A stretch of DNA of 64,000 bases from Jannaschia aquimarina (lineage in GTDB: Bacteria > Pseudomonadota > Alphaproteobacteria > Rhodobacterales > Rhodobacteraceae): positions 20,643 through 84,642 of the forward strand of contig NZ_JYFE01000037.1 of the NCBI RefSeq assembly GCF_000877395.1, read 5' to 3'. A program made the position numbers and the translations under genes. Shown piece by piece: positions 33,383-42,036 of the stretch; the first letter of the stretch is position 1; every line of letters begins with the position of its first letter. A model generated the notes under the pieces. That model was not told where the DNA came from. It saw only the letters and a list, made by a program, of their open reading frames with translations, and made no database searches.

Positions 33383-34929
33383 GCGCGTTTCAGGATCTCA
33401 TCGGCGGCTTCGGCATGCTGTTCGGCGACCCGCAAGCCGTCGGCTTCACGATCCTCGCGGCATTTGTAGGGATCGTCTTCGGCGCGCTTCCGGGGCTGAC
33501 CGCCAGCGCCGCGATCGCGATGCTGCTGCCGCTCAGCTTTTACCTGGGGCCGCTTCCCGCGCTGGCCTTCCTCTATGTGATCGGCAAGTCCGGGCGCTAT
33601 GGCGGCTCGATCGCCGCTATCCTCTTCAACACGCCGGGCACCGCGGCTTCAGCCGCCACCATGCAGGACGGCCACCCGATGGCAAAAAGGGGCCAGCCGA
33701 ACCGCGCCCTGCGGACGGCCACTTTGGCCAGCGTTTTCGGAGACTACGTGGGCGAGATCATCCTAATATTCGGCGCCGTGTGGATCGCGCAATATACTCG
33801 GACGTTCGGGCCGACCGAGTATTTCGCGATCTACCTCATGGCCTTCGTGGTAATCGGATCGGTCGTCGGCAAGTCCATCCTCAAGGGCCTGCTGTCGACG
33901 GTTCTCGGCGCCATGGTCGCGTTGATCGGGGTGGACATCATCACGAACACACCCCGGCTGACCTTCGGCACGCAGGACCTGCGCGACGGCATGTCCCTCG
34001 TCCCCTTGCTGATCGGGGTCTTCGTGATCTCCGAGATCATCATCCAGGCCGAGCGCATGGCGAAGCAGGTAGCGGTCGATGCCGGCATCGCGGACGAACA
34101 CGTGGAGGACCGGCTGACCTTCGCGGAAGTGCGCGGCCTGATCCCCCTGTTGTTCCGATCGTCCTTGATGGGGTCGGTCATCGGCATGATGCCGGGCCTC
34201 GGCTCTTCGGTGGCCTGCTTCGTGGCCTATGGCGAGGAGAAGCGGCGCGCCGCCAACCGCGAGGAGTGGGGCACCGGAGTGATCGAAGGCATCGCCGCCC
34301 CCGAATCCGCCAACAACGCGGTTTCGGGCCCGTCGATGATCCCGCTTCTGACGCTTGGGGTGCCCGGGTCGACTGTCGCGGCGGTGCTGATCGGGGTCTT
34401 TCTGATCCACGGCATTCAGGTCGGCCCGCTGCTCTTCTCCGAGACGAACATGATCATCACCGATGCGGGCGACTTCTTCTCGTCACGCGAACTGGTCTTC
34501 GCGCTCTTCGCGGCCGGTCTGTTGGGGATCGCCGCCTATGGCCTGATGGGGTTCTGGGGCGGGCCGCTGATCGGAAAGACGATCGCCCGGATCCCGCCCC
34601 GCTTTCTCTATCCGTTCATCTTCCTCACATCCGTGGCCGCCGCCTACTCGGCGCGGGCCTCCATCCTGGACGTCGCGATTGCGCTGGTCTTCGGCGTGGT
34701 CGGCTACCTGATGCGTCGCACGGGATTTGCTCCGGCGGCCTTCGTGATCGCCTTCGTCCTCGCCCGACCGATGGAAGAGGCGTTCCGGCAGGCGCTGCTG
34801 CTCAGTGACGATGGCGTCCTGATCTTCCTGCGCGAGCCCGTCGCCGGAGGCTTCCTGCTCGTCGGGCTGCTGGTCCTGATCCTTCGCGCGATCGGGACGA
34901 ACCGCGCCGCGCGGCGGGCGGCGGCATGA
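33379..34929 (+). CDS. TTT transporter large permease, TctA family
   Basis: A 516-residue permease with about twelve membrane segments. Signatures are FGALPGLTASAAIAMLLPLSF, GRYGGSIAAILFNTPGTAASAATMQDGHPM and, in the second half, GMMPGLGSSVACFVAYGEEK and LGVPGSTVAAVL. The ATG at 33379 overlaps the tctB stop; a slightly longer frame exists but would overlap tctB. The 3' end overlaps the CoA-transferase start by four bases. It is diverged from the first TctA in this window, so the two systems probably carry different acids. Confidence 0.93.
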   Translation: MSAFQDLIGGFGMLFGDPQAVGFTILAAFVGIVFGALPGLTASAAIAMLLPLSFYLGPLPALAFLYVIGKSGRYGGSIAAILFNTPGTAASAATMQDGHPMAKRGQPNRALRTATLASVFGDYVGEIILIFGAVWIAQYTRTFGPTEYFAIYLMAFVVIGSVVGKSILKGLLSTVLGAMVALIGVDIITNTPRLTFGTQDLRDGMSLVPLLIGVFVISEIIIQAERMAKQVAVDAGIADEHVEDRLTFAEVRGLIPLLFRSSLMGSVIGMMPGLGSSVACFVAYGEEKRRAANREEWGTGVIEGIAAPESANNAVSGPSMIPLLTLGVPGSTVAAVLIGVFLIHGIQVGPLLFSETNMIITDAGDFFSSRELVFALFAAGLLGIAAYGLMGFWGGPLIGKTIARIPPRFLYPFIFLTSVAAAYSARASILDVAIALVFGVVGYLMRRTGFAPAAFVIAFVLARPMEEAFRQALLLSDDGVLIFLREPVAGGFLLVGLLVLILRAIGTNRAARRAAA

Positions 34930-36083
34930 CGGAGGGGCCGCTGACGGGCCTTCGGGTCGTCGACTTCACCCATGTCCTGGCCGGGCCCGCCTGCGGCTAC
35001 ATGCTGGGTCTGCTCGGTGCAGACGTCATCAAGGTCGAAGGCCCGAACGGCGATGCTATGCGCTGGCGGGGCGGGACCGATGCCGATGCGGCGAAGGCGG
35101 GCCGGTCCACGGCCTGGCTGACACAGGCGGCGGGCAAGCGCAGCATCGTGCTCGACCTCGAGACGGAGTTCGGCCGGGATGCCATGATGCGCCTGCTGGA
35201 GCGCGCCGATATCCTCGTCGAGAACCACCTGCCGGAAACGCTCCGCCATCTGGGGCTCGACGATCTGACCAAACGATTCCCGCGGCTCATCCATTGCGCG
35301 ATGACCGGCTACGGACGAGGCGGAGACCTGCAGGACGCACCGGCCTACGACGTCAACATCCAGGCTGCGAGCGGCCTCATGTCGCTGACGGGGACCGAAG
35401 CCACCGGCCCCCTACGCGCCGGGGCCCCGGTGATGGATTACGCGACGGCGCTCGCGGCGGGCTTTGCGATCTGCGCGGCCCTTTACCGGCGGGAACGGAC
35501 GGGAGAAGGCGGCCTTGTCGACGTCTCGATGTTCGAGACCGGGCTAACCCTCATGGCATCATCCGTGGCGGACATGACGGCTACCGGGCGTGTGCCCCGC
35601 GCCCGCGGGAACGCGGCAAATTCGCGGTCGCCCTCGGCAGGGACGTTCCCCTGCCGCGAAGGCCTCCTGTCGCTCGGCGTCAACGAAGAGCACCAGTTCG
35701 ATGCGTTGGCGCGCGCTCTTGGCCGGGATGACTGGCTGGCCGATCCCCGCTTCGCCACCCGCGCGGCACGAGGACAGAATGGAGCTGCGCTGGAACAGGC
35801 CCTGCTCGCCGCGCTCTCGGAGCGCGACGCCACGGACTGGGAGAGCATTCTGCGCGCAGCCGGCGTCCCTGCGGCCGAACTGCGTGGTCTCGACGCGGCG
35901 CTCGCCCTGCCTCAGGTCGACGCGCGCGGATTTCTCGCGGATATCGGCGGTGTCCATGTCCCCACGCTCCCTTTCCGCATCGGCGAGCACGCCCCGCGAC
36001 CGTCGGGACCACCTCGCGAACTGGGCGTCGATACGGATGAGATCCTTGCGGAACTGGGCCTCGTGCAGAAGGCCCGAACCTGA
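34926..36083 (+). CDS. CaiB/BaiF-type (family III) CoA-transferase
   Basis: A 385-residue family III CoA-transferase. It starts with the family hallmark LTGLRVVDFTHVLAGPACGYMLGLLGADVIKVEGP, and the catalytic aspartate is D142 in PAYDVNIQAASG. These enzymes move CoA between carboxylic acids, for example succinyl-CoA to oxalate, itaconate, mesaconate or carnitine. It overlaps tctA by four bases, so it very likely activates the acid brought in by this transporter. It is convergent with the FAD monooxygenase (6-base gap). The acid cannot be named. Confidence 0.9.
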   Translation: MTEGPLTGLRVVDFTHVLAGPACGYMLGLLGADVIKVEGPNGDAMRWRGGTDADAAKAGRSTAWLTQAAGKRSIVLDLETEFGRDAMMRLLERADILVENHLPETLRHLGLDDLTKRFPRLIHCAMTGYGRGGDLQDAPAYDVNIQAASGLMSLTGTEATGPLRAGAPVMDYATALAAGFAICAALYRRERTGEGGLVDVSMFETGLTLMASSVADMTATGRVPRARGNAANSRSPSAGTFPCREGLLSLGVNEEHQFDALARALGRDDWLADPRFATRAARGQNGAALEQALLAALSERDATDWESILRAAGVPAAELRGLDAALALPQVDARGFLADIGGVHVPTLPFRIGEHAPRPSGPPRELGVDTDEILAELGLVQKART

Positions 36084-36089
36084 CGCGGA

Positions 36090-37193
36090 TCACGCCGTCA
36101 CGTCGTGATCGTAGAGCCAGTCATATCGCTTCAGCATCGCACCGGGCGCGACGCCCGCAACGAGACGCAGGACCAGATGCGCCAGGGTCTTGCGTGGTCC
36201 ACTCAAGTGGTAGTTCGCCGCATTCGCCCGCGCTGCCATCAGCGCCCGCTCTACTCTCGGACGACGCGCAGCCTCCCACGCGGTCGGATCGTCAAGCGCG
36301 TGCGCCAACGTCCACGCATCCTCCAGCGCGAGATTGGCGCCCTGCGCCAGAAACGGCAGGGTCGGATGAGCCGCATCCCCGATCAGGGTGACGCCGTTCC
36401 GGTGCCAGGCCGGCACGGCCCCGTGATCCATCAGCCCCCAGAGATGGACCGTCTCGACCCGGGCGAGCAGCTCTCTGATAAAGGGGGCGTAACCGTCAAA
36501 CGCCGCTCTCAGATTGGCTGGATCGTCGCGCTGTGACCAGCCTTCGGCGACCCAATCCGAGCGTTCCTCGACCGCGACGATGTTTAGGAGACGCCCCTCC
36601 CTGAGCGGATAGAGCACGAGATGGCGGCCGGGCCCTACATGGACCTGTGCCTCAAGGGGCCAGTCGTCGGGCGCCGGAACCAGCGTGCGCCACGCGACCT
36701 GACCCGTAAAGCGGCTGAAGTGATCCGGCGCCACGAAGCGGCGGGCAGCACCGCGGGCGCCATCCGCGCCGACCAGATGGTCGAACGCCATTTCGCGCCC
36801 GTCCGCGATCAGCCTTCCGGCATCCACACGATCCACATGGCACCCGAGCAGGATCTCGACACCTTCCGCCCGTGCCGTGCGTTCCAGTTCAGCGATCAGA
36901 TCGGCCCGATGGATGAACCGGAACCCGGGTCCCAGTGGCATGCGGATCAGGGATCTGCCGCTCGGACCGTCGATCAGGTGCACCGCCCTGCTCTCAAGCG
37001 CGGGAGGAGCGGCCCCGAGCGCGTCGAGGACGCGCCCACCATTCGGTGCGATCTGAAGGCCCGCGCCGACCTCCGTCAGGGCAGACGCCTGCTCCAGTAG
37101 GGTGACCCTGCGCCCGGTTTGGGCGAGCGCCGCAGCGCAGGCGAGGCCCGCGACCCCGCCACCAAGAACGCAGACCGGATCAGTCGTCGCGAT
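36090..37193 (-). CDS. FAD-dependent monooxygenase without a standard start codon
   Basis: A flavoprotein hydroxylase of the salicylate/3-hydroxybenzoate hydroxylase class. The FAD motif GGGVAGLACAAALAQTGRRV opens the protein, the NADPH/FAD DG motif is GADGARGAARR and the ribityl motif is GDAAHPTLPFLAQGAN. The frame upstream of the Rossmann fold has no ATG, GTG or TTG before a stop near 37290. The best-fitting start is an ATC at 37191-37193 (then ATTDPVCVLGGG), which lies inside the end of dksA and gives 367 residues. The first GTG (36983) would remove the FAD-binding fold. The gene may be poorly expressed or damaged at its start. Substrate: probably an aromatic acid. Confidence 0.72.
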   Translation of the reverse strand: MATTDPVCVLGGGVAGLACAAALAQTGRRVTLLEQASALTEVGAGLQIAPNGGRVLDALGAAPPALESRAVHLIDGPSGRSLIRMPLGPGFRFIHRADLIAELERTARAEGVEILLGCHVDRVDAGRLIADGREMAFDHLVGADGARGAARRFVAPDHFSRFTGQVAWRTLVPAPDDWPLEAQVHVGPGRHLVLYPLREGRLLNIVAVEERSDWVAEGWSQRDDPANLRAAFDGYAPFIRELLARVETVHLWGLMDHGAVPAWHRNGVTLIGDAAHPTLPFLAQGANLALEDAWTLAHALDDPTAWEAARRPRVERALMAARANAANYHLSGPRKTLAHLVLRLVAGVAPGAMLKRYDWLYDHDVTA

Positions 37194-37602
37194 GGACGCG
37201 CTCTCGCCGTTCGTGTTTCTCCTGCGCCTCCAGCGACATGGTCGCGATCGGGCGGGCGTCGAGCCGCTTGAGGCTGATCGGGTCGCCGGTCACCTCGCAA
37301 TATCCGTATTCGCCTTCCTCGATCCGCCGCAGGGCCGAATCGATCTTGGCGATCAGCTTGCGCTGACGGTCGCGGGTCCGGAGCTCCAGCGCGCGGTCGG
37401 TCTCCTCCGAGGCGCGGTCGGCGATATCCGGGATATTGCGGGCCGCATCCTGCAATCCCTCGATCGTCGTGGCGGTCTCGTCCAGCAGGTCCGCTTTCCA
37501 GGCCAGCAGCTTGCGGCGGAAGTACTCGATCTGCCGCTCGTTCATGAACGGCTCATCCTCAGCGGGCGTGTAGTCGTTCGGAAGGAATGTTTCGGCTTTC
37601 AT
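37180..37602 (-). CDS. dksA: DksA/TraR-family RNA polymerase regulator, one-cysteine type
   Basis: A 140-residue DksA protein. It has the N-terminal NERQIEYFRRKLLAW, the coiled-coil tip DIADRA (D59, D62) that reaches the RNA polymerase secondary channel, and a degenerate zinc finger: only C102 remains (YCEVTGDPI), and the second pair is replaced in ATMSLEAQEKH. One-cysteine DksA proteins are known from alphaproteobacteria and work without zinc with ppGpp. The ATG at 37602 begins the usual MKAETFLP. A 13-base overlap joins it to the monooxygenase frame. Confidence 0.93.
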   Translation of the reverse strand: MKAETFLPNDYTPAEDEPFMNERQIEYFRRKLLAWKADLLDETATTIEGLQDAARNIPDIADRASEETDRALELRTRDRQRKLIAKIDSALRRIEEGEYGYCEVTGDPISLKRLDARPIATMSLEAQEKHERRERVHRDD

Positions 37603-37832
37603 GTCTGCTCCCTCGTCCGGCCGCCGTTGCAGGTTAAGGCACATGTTCGATGGCGACCGGTTCCCCATGGCGCGCGCTTACACCACGTCAGGACCCTTGT
37701 CACGATATGCGATGCCGCACTTGCGAAAGCGTGACACGCCTGCCCGGCAGGGTTTGGGCGGGTCCGTGGCCGGACCATGGCGGCTGCGGGTTCCCCATGC
37801 TAGCCGAACCCGAAACCATCCCGGAGGACCCG

Positions 37833-38672
37833 ATGCGCTTCGAAGGAACCGAGGATTACGTCGCCACCGACGACCTCTCCGTTGCCGTGAACGCAGCGAT
37901 CGCGCTGGAGCGGCCGCTTCTGGTCAAGGGCGAGCCCGGGACCGGCAAGACCGAACTCGCGCGTCAGGTGGCGGGCGCGCTGGGCCTGCAAATGATTGAA
38001 TGGTCGGTGAAATCCACGACCCGCGCCCAGCAGGGCCTCTACGAATACGACGCCGTCAGCCGTCTGCGGGACAGTCAGTTGGGCGACGAGCGGGTGCACG
38101 ACATCTCCAACTACATCCGCAAGGGCAAGCTGTGGCAGGCCTTCGAGGCGCCGGAACGGGCCGTCCTGCTGATCGACGAGATCGACAAGGCGGATATCGA
38201 GTTCCCGAACGATCTGCTCCAAGAGCTTGATAAGATGGAGTTTCACGTCTACGAGACTGGCGAGACGATCCGGGCCGGGCAGCGGCCGATCGTGATAATC
38301 ACCTCCAACAACGAGAAGGAATTGCCCGATGCGTTCCTGCGGCGGTGCTTCTTTCACTACATCCGGTTCCCCGATGCCGAGACGCTCGCGCGAATCGTGG
38401 AAGTGCATCATCCCGGCATCAAGAAGGACCTGCTGGCCGAGGCGCTGACGCGGTTCTATGCGATCCGGGACCAGCAGGGGCTGAAGAAGAAGCCGTCCAC
38501 GTCCGAGGTGCTGGACTGGCTGAAACTCCTTCTGTCAGAGGACCTTACGGCCAAGGACCTGCGTGAGGACGCGGGGAATTCCCTGCCCCGGCTGCACGGC
38601 GCGCTGCTCAAGAACGAGCAGGACGTGGCGCTGTTCGAGCGGCTCGCCTTCCTGGCCCGACGGGGGCAGTGA
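37833..38672 (+). CDS. MoxR-family AAA ATPase
   Basis: A 279-residue AAA+ ATPase of the MoxR/CbbQ-NorQ type. Walker A is GEPGTGKTEL (residues about 34-43), Walker B is VLLIDEIDKAD, sensor 1 is ITSNNEKEL and an arginine finger is likely in DAFLRRCFFHYI. Such ATPases usually act as chaperones with a VWA-domain partner in maturing metal enzymes; no VWA gene follows here. The ATG at 37833 follows CCGGAGGACCCG and gives the family N-terminus MRFEGTEDYVA; an upstream extension was rejected. It ends 47 bases before tRNA-Asp. Confidence 0.92.
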   Translation: MRFEGTEDYVATDDLSVAVNAAIALERPLLVKGEPGTGKTELARQVAGALGLQMIEWSVKSTTRAQQGLYEYDAVSRLRDSQLGDERVHDISNYIRKGKLWQAFEAPERAVLLIDEIDKADIEFPNDLLQELDKMEFHVYETGETIRAGQRPIVIITSNNEKELPDAFLRRCFFHYIRFPDAETLARIVEVHHPGIKKDLLAEALTRFYAIRDQQGLKKKPSTSEVLDWLKLLLSEDLTAKDLREDAGNSLPRLHGALLKNEQDVALFERLAFLARRGQ

Positions 38673-38719
38673 TCGGCGCTTGACGGCGCGGGTCGCTCTG
38701 GGTATCCGGCGATCCACGC

Positions 38720-38796
38720 GCGGTTGTAGCTCAGTTGGTTAGAGTACCGGCCTGTCACGCCGGGGGTCGCGGGTTCGAGCCCCGTCAACCGCGCCA
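38720..38796 (+). tRNA. tRNA-Asp (GTC), first copy
   Basis: A 77-base tRNA with encoded CCA. The acceptor arms GCGGTTG and CAACCGC pair, the anticodon stem-loop is CCGGC-CTGTCAC-GCCGG with anticodon GTC, and the T-loop is GGTTCGAGCC. It is identical over its whole length to the copy at 41044, and the two flank the leucine-rich-repeat gene. Confidence 0.95.
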
Positions 38797-39461
38797 TTTC
38801 CTTCATATCTTTGGATTTTTCGCCCTGGCGGGACGATGGGATCGTGGCGTTAACCTGTGTGAGCGCGCCGCCGCCGAGAGGGCCGAAATCCACGAAAACG
38901 CTGTGCACCCCCTGTGCACCCCCCGTGCACCCTGCGTCTGCACATGGATGCACCGGATCAGGCGTTAAGATCGGTTAAGATGCGCACCGAGCGGTAACGC
39001 ATCGTTAACGCTCTGGCCGTCGCAACGCGAGTCATCTGACACGAGCGGGCGGCGCGCGGGCCGACCGGATCCAGACGGATGCAGGGCGCGCCATGCGGAT
39101 CGGCCTCGCGCGGTTTCAGGTCGGCAGAGATCCGGCCTGCTCGACCGCCTCGGATCGCGCCGTGTCGATGCCGGGCAAGGCGCGTCGACGGACACCGGAA
39201 CGGTTCGCGTCATGCTTTCCCGCCTGAGCCGTGCCAGCGCCGGGCCGGGGGACGGCGCCGCATCGTCGGGGCGAGGCGCTTGATCCCTCATCCCCGAAAA
39301 GCGGAGCCGCTTCGGGAAGACGTCGCAGGTGCGCCGGCCCACGGGCCGATCCGGCGCTGGCACGGCGGGCCCGCGGCCCTTGTCCCATGCCGGGGTCGGT
39401 GGTCGGGGCGCAGACCGATCAGAACCTTGGGTCGCGATGCCCCCTGACACTCATTGCCCCC
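38797..39461. other. Non-coding stretch with short repeats next to tRNA-Asp
   Basis: About 665 bases with no credible gene; frames open on both strands but have no ribosome sites and arginine/proline-rich translations. It holds three tandem 11-base repeats (38901-38933), a 10-base-spaced pair of GTTAAGAT (38964 and 38974), further GTTAAC sites at 38849 and 39004, and an imperfect stem near 39292-39315. Such repeat arrays beside a tRNA are what an integrase attachment region can look like, but no integrase gene is present. Confidence 0.5.
38901..38933 (+). repeat. Three tandem 11-base repeats
   Basis: CTGTGCACCCC, CTGTGCACCCC and CCGTGCACCCT follow each other without spacing, 105 bases after the tRNA-Asp gene. 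The core GTGCAC is itself palindromic. They resemble arm-type recombinase or repressor binding arrays; the function is not known. Confidence 0.7.
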
Positions 39462-40888
39462 TTACTTCGGAAGCTTGCAGACCGTTTGAGTGAGTTCTTT
39501 GATCAACGGATGATCCTGCCCGAGAAAATAGGCAACCGAAGTCAGAGTTGCGACGGATCCGATGGAGACCGTAAGTTTCCAGGCCGCTTCCCCTGCCCCC
39601 TTCGCATAGGCGGAAAGAAAAGGACTGTCCGGTGCGCCCTTCGGAAGGAGTTCCGTTGCCCGGGCAGCCCCGTCTCGGTCCGCGAGTTCGGCGGTCAACC
39701 GCTCTACCTCGGCTTCGAGACGTGCGATCTCCGTTCGAAGTGCCGTCTCCCCTTCGGAGACGGCCGAGCCGAGCCGATCCAGGATCTCGGCGACGTCAAG
39801 CATCGACTGGAGAGCGGGCGGCAGACGGTTCCCATCGGTCGCTGGCACGTCCTTGAGAGCAAATCTGATTTGGTCGGCGGTTTGCCGGGCGGGAATCGCG
39901 TTGATGGCCGCGTGTTCAAGAAGGAACGCGATGTGGTGTTCAGCCGTACGGATCGGTGAGTGCGCCGGTTCGGCTTGGATGGATTCGGAGGCCTGAGTGT
40001 CAAACGAACGTTCGGCGAGCGGCTCCGGCCAGGGCGGTAGGGTGCTGAGATGGGCGAGGAGGGCTTCGAGGCGTTCTCTGTCGTCCGCAATCGCGGCGGC
40101 TTCGGCGATTGCCGGATCTTCGCAGGCGGGCGTGTCGGCGAACCTGATTGACCTCGCTTGCTCTGGATCCGCCGATCGTGCGGCAGAGATCCAGTTGGCG
40201 ACCGGTCGAAGGTCCGAAACCCTCGATCCATTGATCCTCAATTCACGCAACGAGCCGATACTGCCGATCGGGGAGATGTCTTCGACGTCAGTGCCCCTGA
40301 GAAAAAGGTGCTGAACGTTCCTGAGACCAGAGATCGGGGACAGATCGGTGACCGGCACGTTCTTCAAAAGAAGATCCTGCAACGCCGTCATCCGAGCCAC
40401 CGGCGAGATGTCGGTCACTTCGGTGTCGTCGAGCCCCAGACCACGCAGGTTCGTCAAATTTTTATGTCCGTTATGTCCAGGACGGACGTTCCGTCGAGGC
40501 TGAGCAACTCGAGATCGTGCAGGTCCGCCAAGGGGGTCAGGTCGGCGACAGGTGTATCCCGGAGGTTCAGGGAGCGCAGCGCCTTCATACCGGCAATCGG
40601 GGCCAGATCCTTCACCTGGGTCCCCGAAAGATCGACGGTCAGAACTCGCTTTAGATCAGCGATTTCCGATGGGATCCTGTCGATCCGCAACCCGCTCAGG
40701 TCGATGCGCTGCGCGTTGCTGGACTGGGCTTCGTTGATCCGGCGGAGGGCTTCGGTCCGGGCACCTGTTTCCGGCGCTCGTTCTTCGCTGATCCTGCGTT
40801 CTCTTTCGAGCTTCTCGGACTGGTCCAGTTGTCGAGCCCATTCGAGTTCTCGTTGGATCGGATTTGTCATCTGCCGGTATGTCGCCAT
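39462..40888 (-). pseudogene. Leucine-rich-repeat protein split by a one-base frameshift
   Basis: Two adjoining frames encode one protein. The first (40888 or 40921 down to 40454) has a charged coiled N-terminus and LRRs, and stops at TGA 40454-40456. The second (40457 down to 39462) resumes the same repeat register: TSVLDITDIK joins NLTNLRGLGLDDTEV once a single A is added to the A5 run at 40459-40463. The restored protein is about 475 residues: coil, roughly seven LRRs of the L..L.L..T.V.DL.PL type, an acidic spacer, a coiled coil (ALRTEIARLEAEVERLTAELADRD) and one hydrophobic segment near the C-terminus. It is richer in A+T than its neighbours and flanked by twin tRNA-Asp genes. Function unknown. 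It may be decayed, a sequencing error, or expressed through slippage. Confidence 0.75.
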
Positions 40889-41043
40889 GCGGAGAGTCTT
40901 GCGCGTCCCTCGATATGACACAACCCGACATCGCCGCGCGTCGGTCTACATGCGGGCTCACCGAGTGCCGCGCCCCGCCGGAACCGGCGGACCTCGACAA
41001 CCCCATTGACCCCCCTGCCCGCCCCGGCTATCCCGCGCCTCAC

Positions 41044-41120
41044 GCGGTTGTAGCTCAGTTGGTTAGAGTACCGGCCTGTCACGCCGGGGGTCGCGGGTTC
41101 GAGCCCCGTCAACCGCGCCA
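41044..41120 (+). tRNA. tRNA-Asp (GTC), second copy
   Basis: A 77-base tRNA with CCA, identical to the gene at 38720 including anticodon GTC. Similarity to the first copy ends within a base or two of the mature tRNA on each side, so the duplicated unit is the tRNA itself. Confidence 0.95.
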
Positions 41121-41160
41121 CTCCCCCCTTCCATCGCACGCGCTTCGGCGAAGCGCCGGG

Positions 41161-42036
41161 TCACCGGTCGCCGGGCTTGCCCGCGAAGCGCGGCAGCATG
41201 GCGCTGAAGTCGCGGCCCTTCCCGTCCTCCTGCTCGACGAAGGTGCGGTACTCGGCCAGCGCGGCGGCACCCATGGGGGTTGTGGCGCCCACGGCCTCGG
41301 CCGCCTGCGCGGCGAGGCCCAGATCCTTGAGCATCAGTTCGGCCGCGAAGCCAGGACGGTAGTCGTTGTCCGCCGGAGAGGTGGGGCCCACGCCGGGGGC
41401 GGGGCAATAGGTGTTCATCGACCAGCTCTGCCCCGACGAGGTCGAAACCACGTCGAACATCGCCTGCCGGTCGAGGCCCAGCCTGTCGGCCAGCGCGAAG
41501 GCCTCGCAGGTGGCGACCATGGTAGCGCCCAGTATCATGTTGTTGCAGATCTTGGCAGCCTGGCCCGCGCCCGCCTCTCCGCAATGGACGATGCGGGCGC
41601 CCATGACCTCCAGCAGGGGCCGCGCGGTGGCGAGCGCGTCCTCGGCGCCGCCCACCATGAAGGTCAGCGTGCCCGCATCGGCGCCCCCCACCCCGCCGGA
41701 GACCGGCGCGTCGAGAAAGCGGCGGCCCTGCGCGGCGGCCTCTCGGGCCACGGCGCGGGCGCTGTCCACGTCGACGGTGGAGCAGTCCAGCAGCACCGCG
41801 CCGGGCGCCATCGCGGGCAGGATCTCGGCGACGACGGCGCGCAGGATCTCTCCGTTCGGGAGCATCGTGACCGCGACCTCGGCGTCCTTGACGGCGTCGG
41901 TGGCGCTGGCGGCGACGAGAACGCCGTCGGGCATGGGCGCTTGGGTGTCGAAGCCCGTCACTTCGTGCCCCGCATCGGCGAGGTTGCGGGCCATGGGCGC
42001 GCCCATGTTGCCGGTTCCGATGAATGCGACCTTCAT
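41161..42036 (-). CDS. mmsB: 3-hydroxyisobutyrate dehydrogenase
   Basis: A 291-residue NAD-dependent beta-hydroxyacid dehydrogenase. It opens MKVAFIGTGNMGAPMARNLADAGHEV (NAD-binding), has the substrate motif DAPVSGGVGGADAGTL near residues 117-132, the catalytic lysine in GQAAKICNNMILG near 170, and the C-terminal LMLKDLGLA. The reaction is 3-hydroxyisobutyrate to methylmalonate semialdehyde in valine degradation. GGAGGAGA precedes the ATG, which overlaps the hydrolase stop (42033-42036). It is the last gene of the valine cluster. Confidence 0.95.
   Translation of the reverse strand: MKVAFIGTGNMGAPMARNLADAGHEVTGFDTQAPMPDGVLVAASATDAVKDAEVAVTMLPNGEILRAVVAEILPAMAPGAVLLDCSTVDVDSARAVAREAAAQGRRFLDAPVSGGVGGADAGTLTFMVGGAEDALATARPLLEVMGARIVHCGEAGAGQAAKICNNMILGATMVATCEAFALADRLGLDRQAMFDVVSTSSGQSWSMNTYCPAPGVGPTSPADNDYRPGFAAELMLKDLGLAAQAAEAVGATTPMGAAALAEYRTFVEQEDGKGRDFSAMLPRFAGKPGDR

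Noticed and set aside
37603..37832. Repeated GGTTCCCCATG (37659 and 37789) and TGTCACG/CGTGACA arms upstream of the MoxR-type gene
   Set aside because: Short matches that may arise by chance and have no clear partner regulator; noted only.
38965..39450. A 161-codon minus-strand frame in the gap after tRNA-Asp
   Set aside because: Pro/Arg-rich, no ribosome site and opposed by an equally open frame on the other strand; nothing supports coding.
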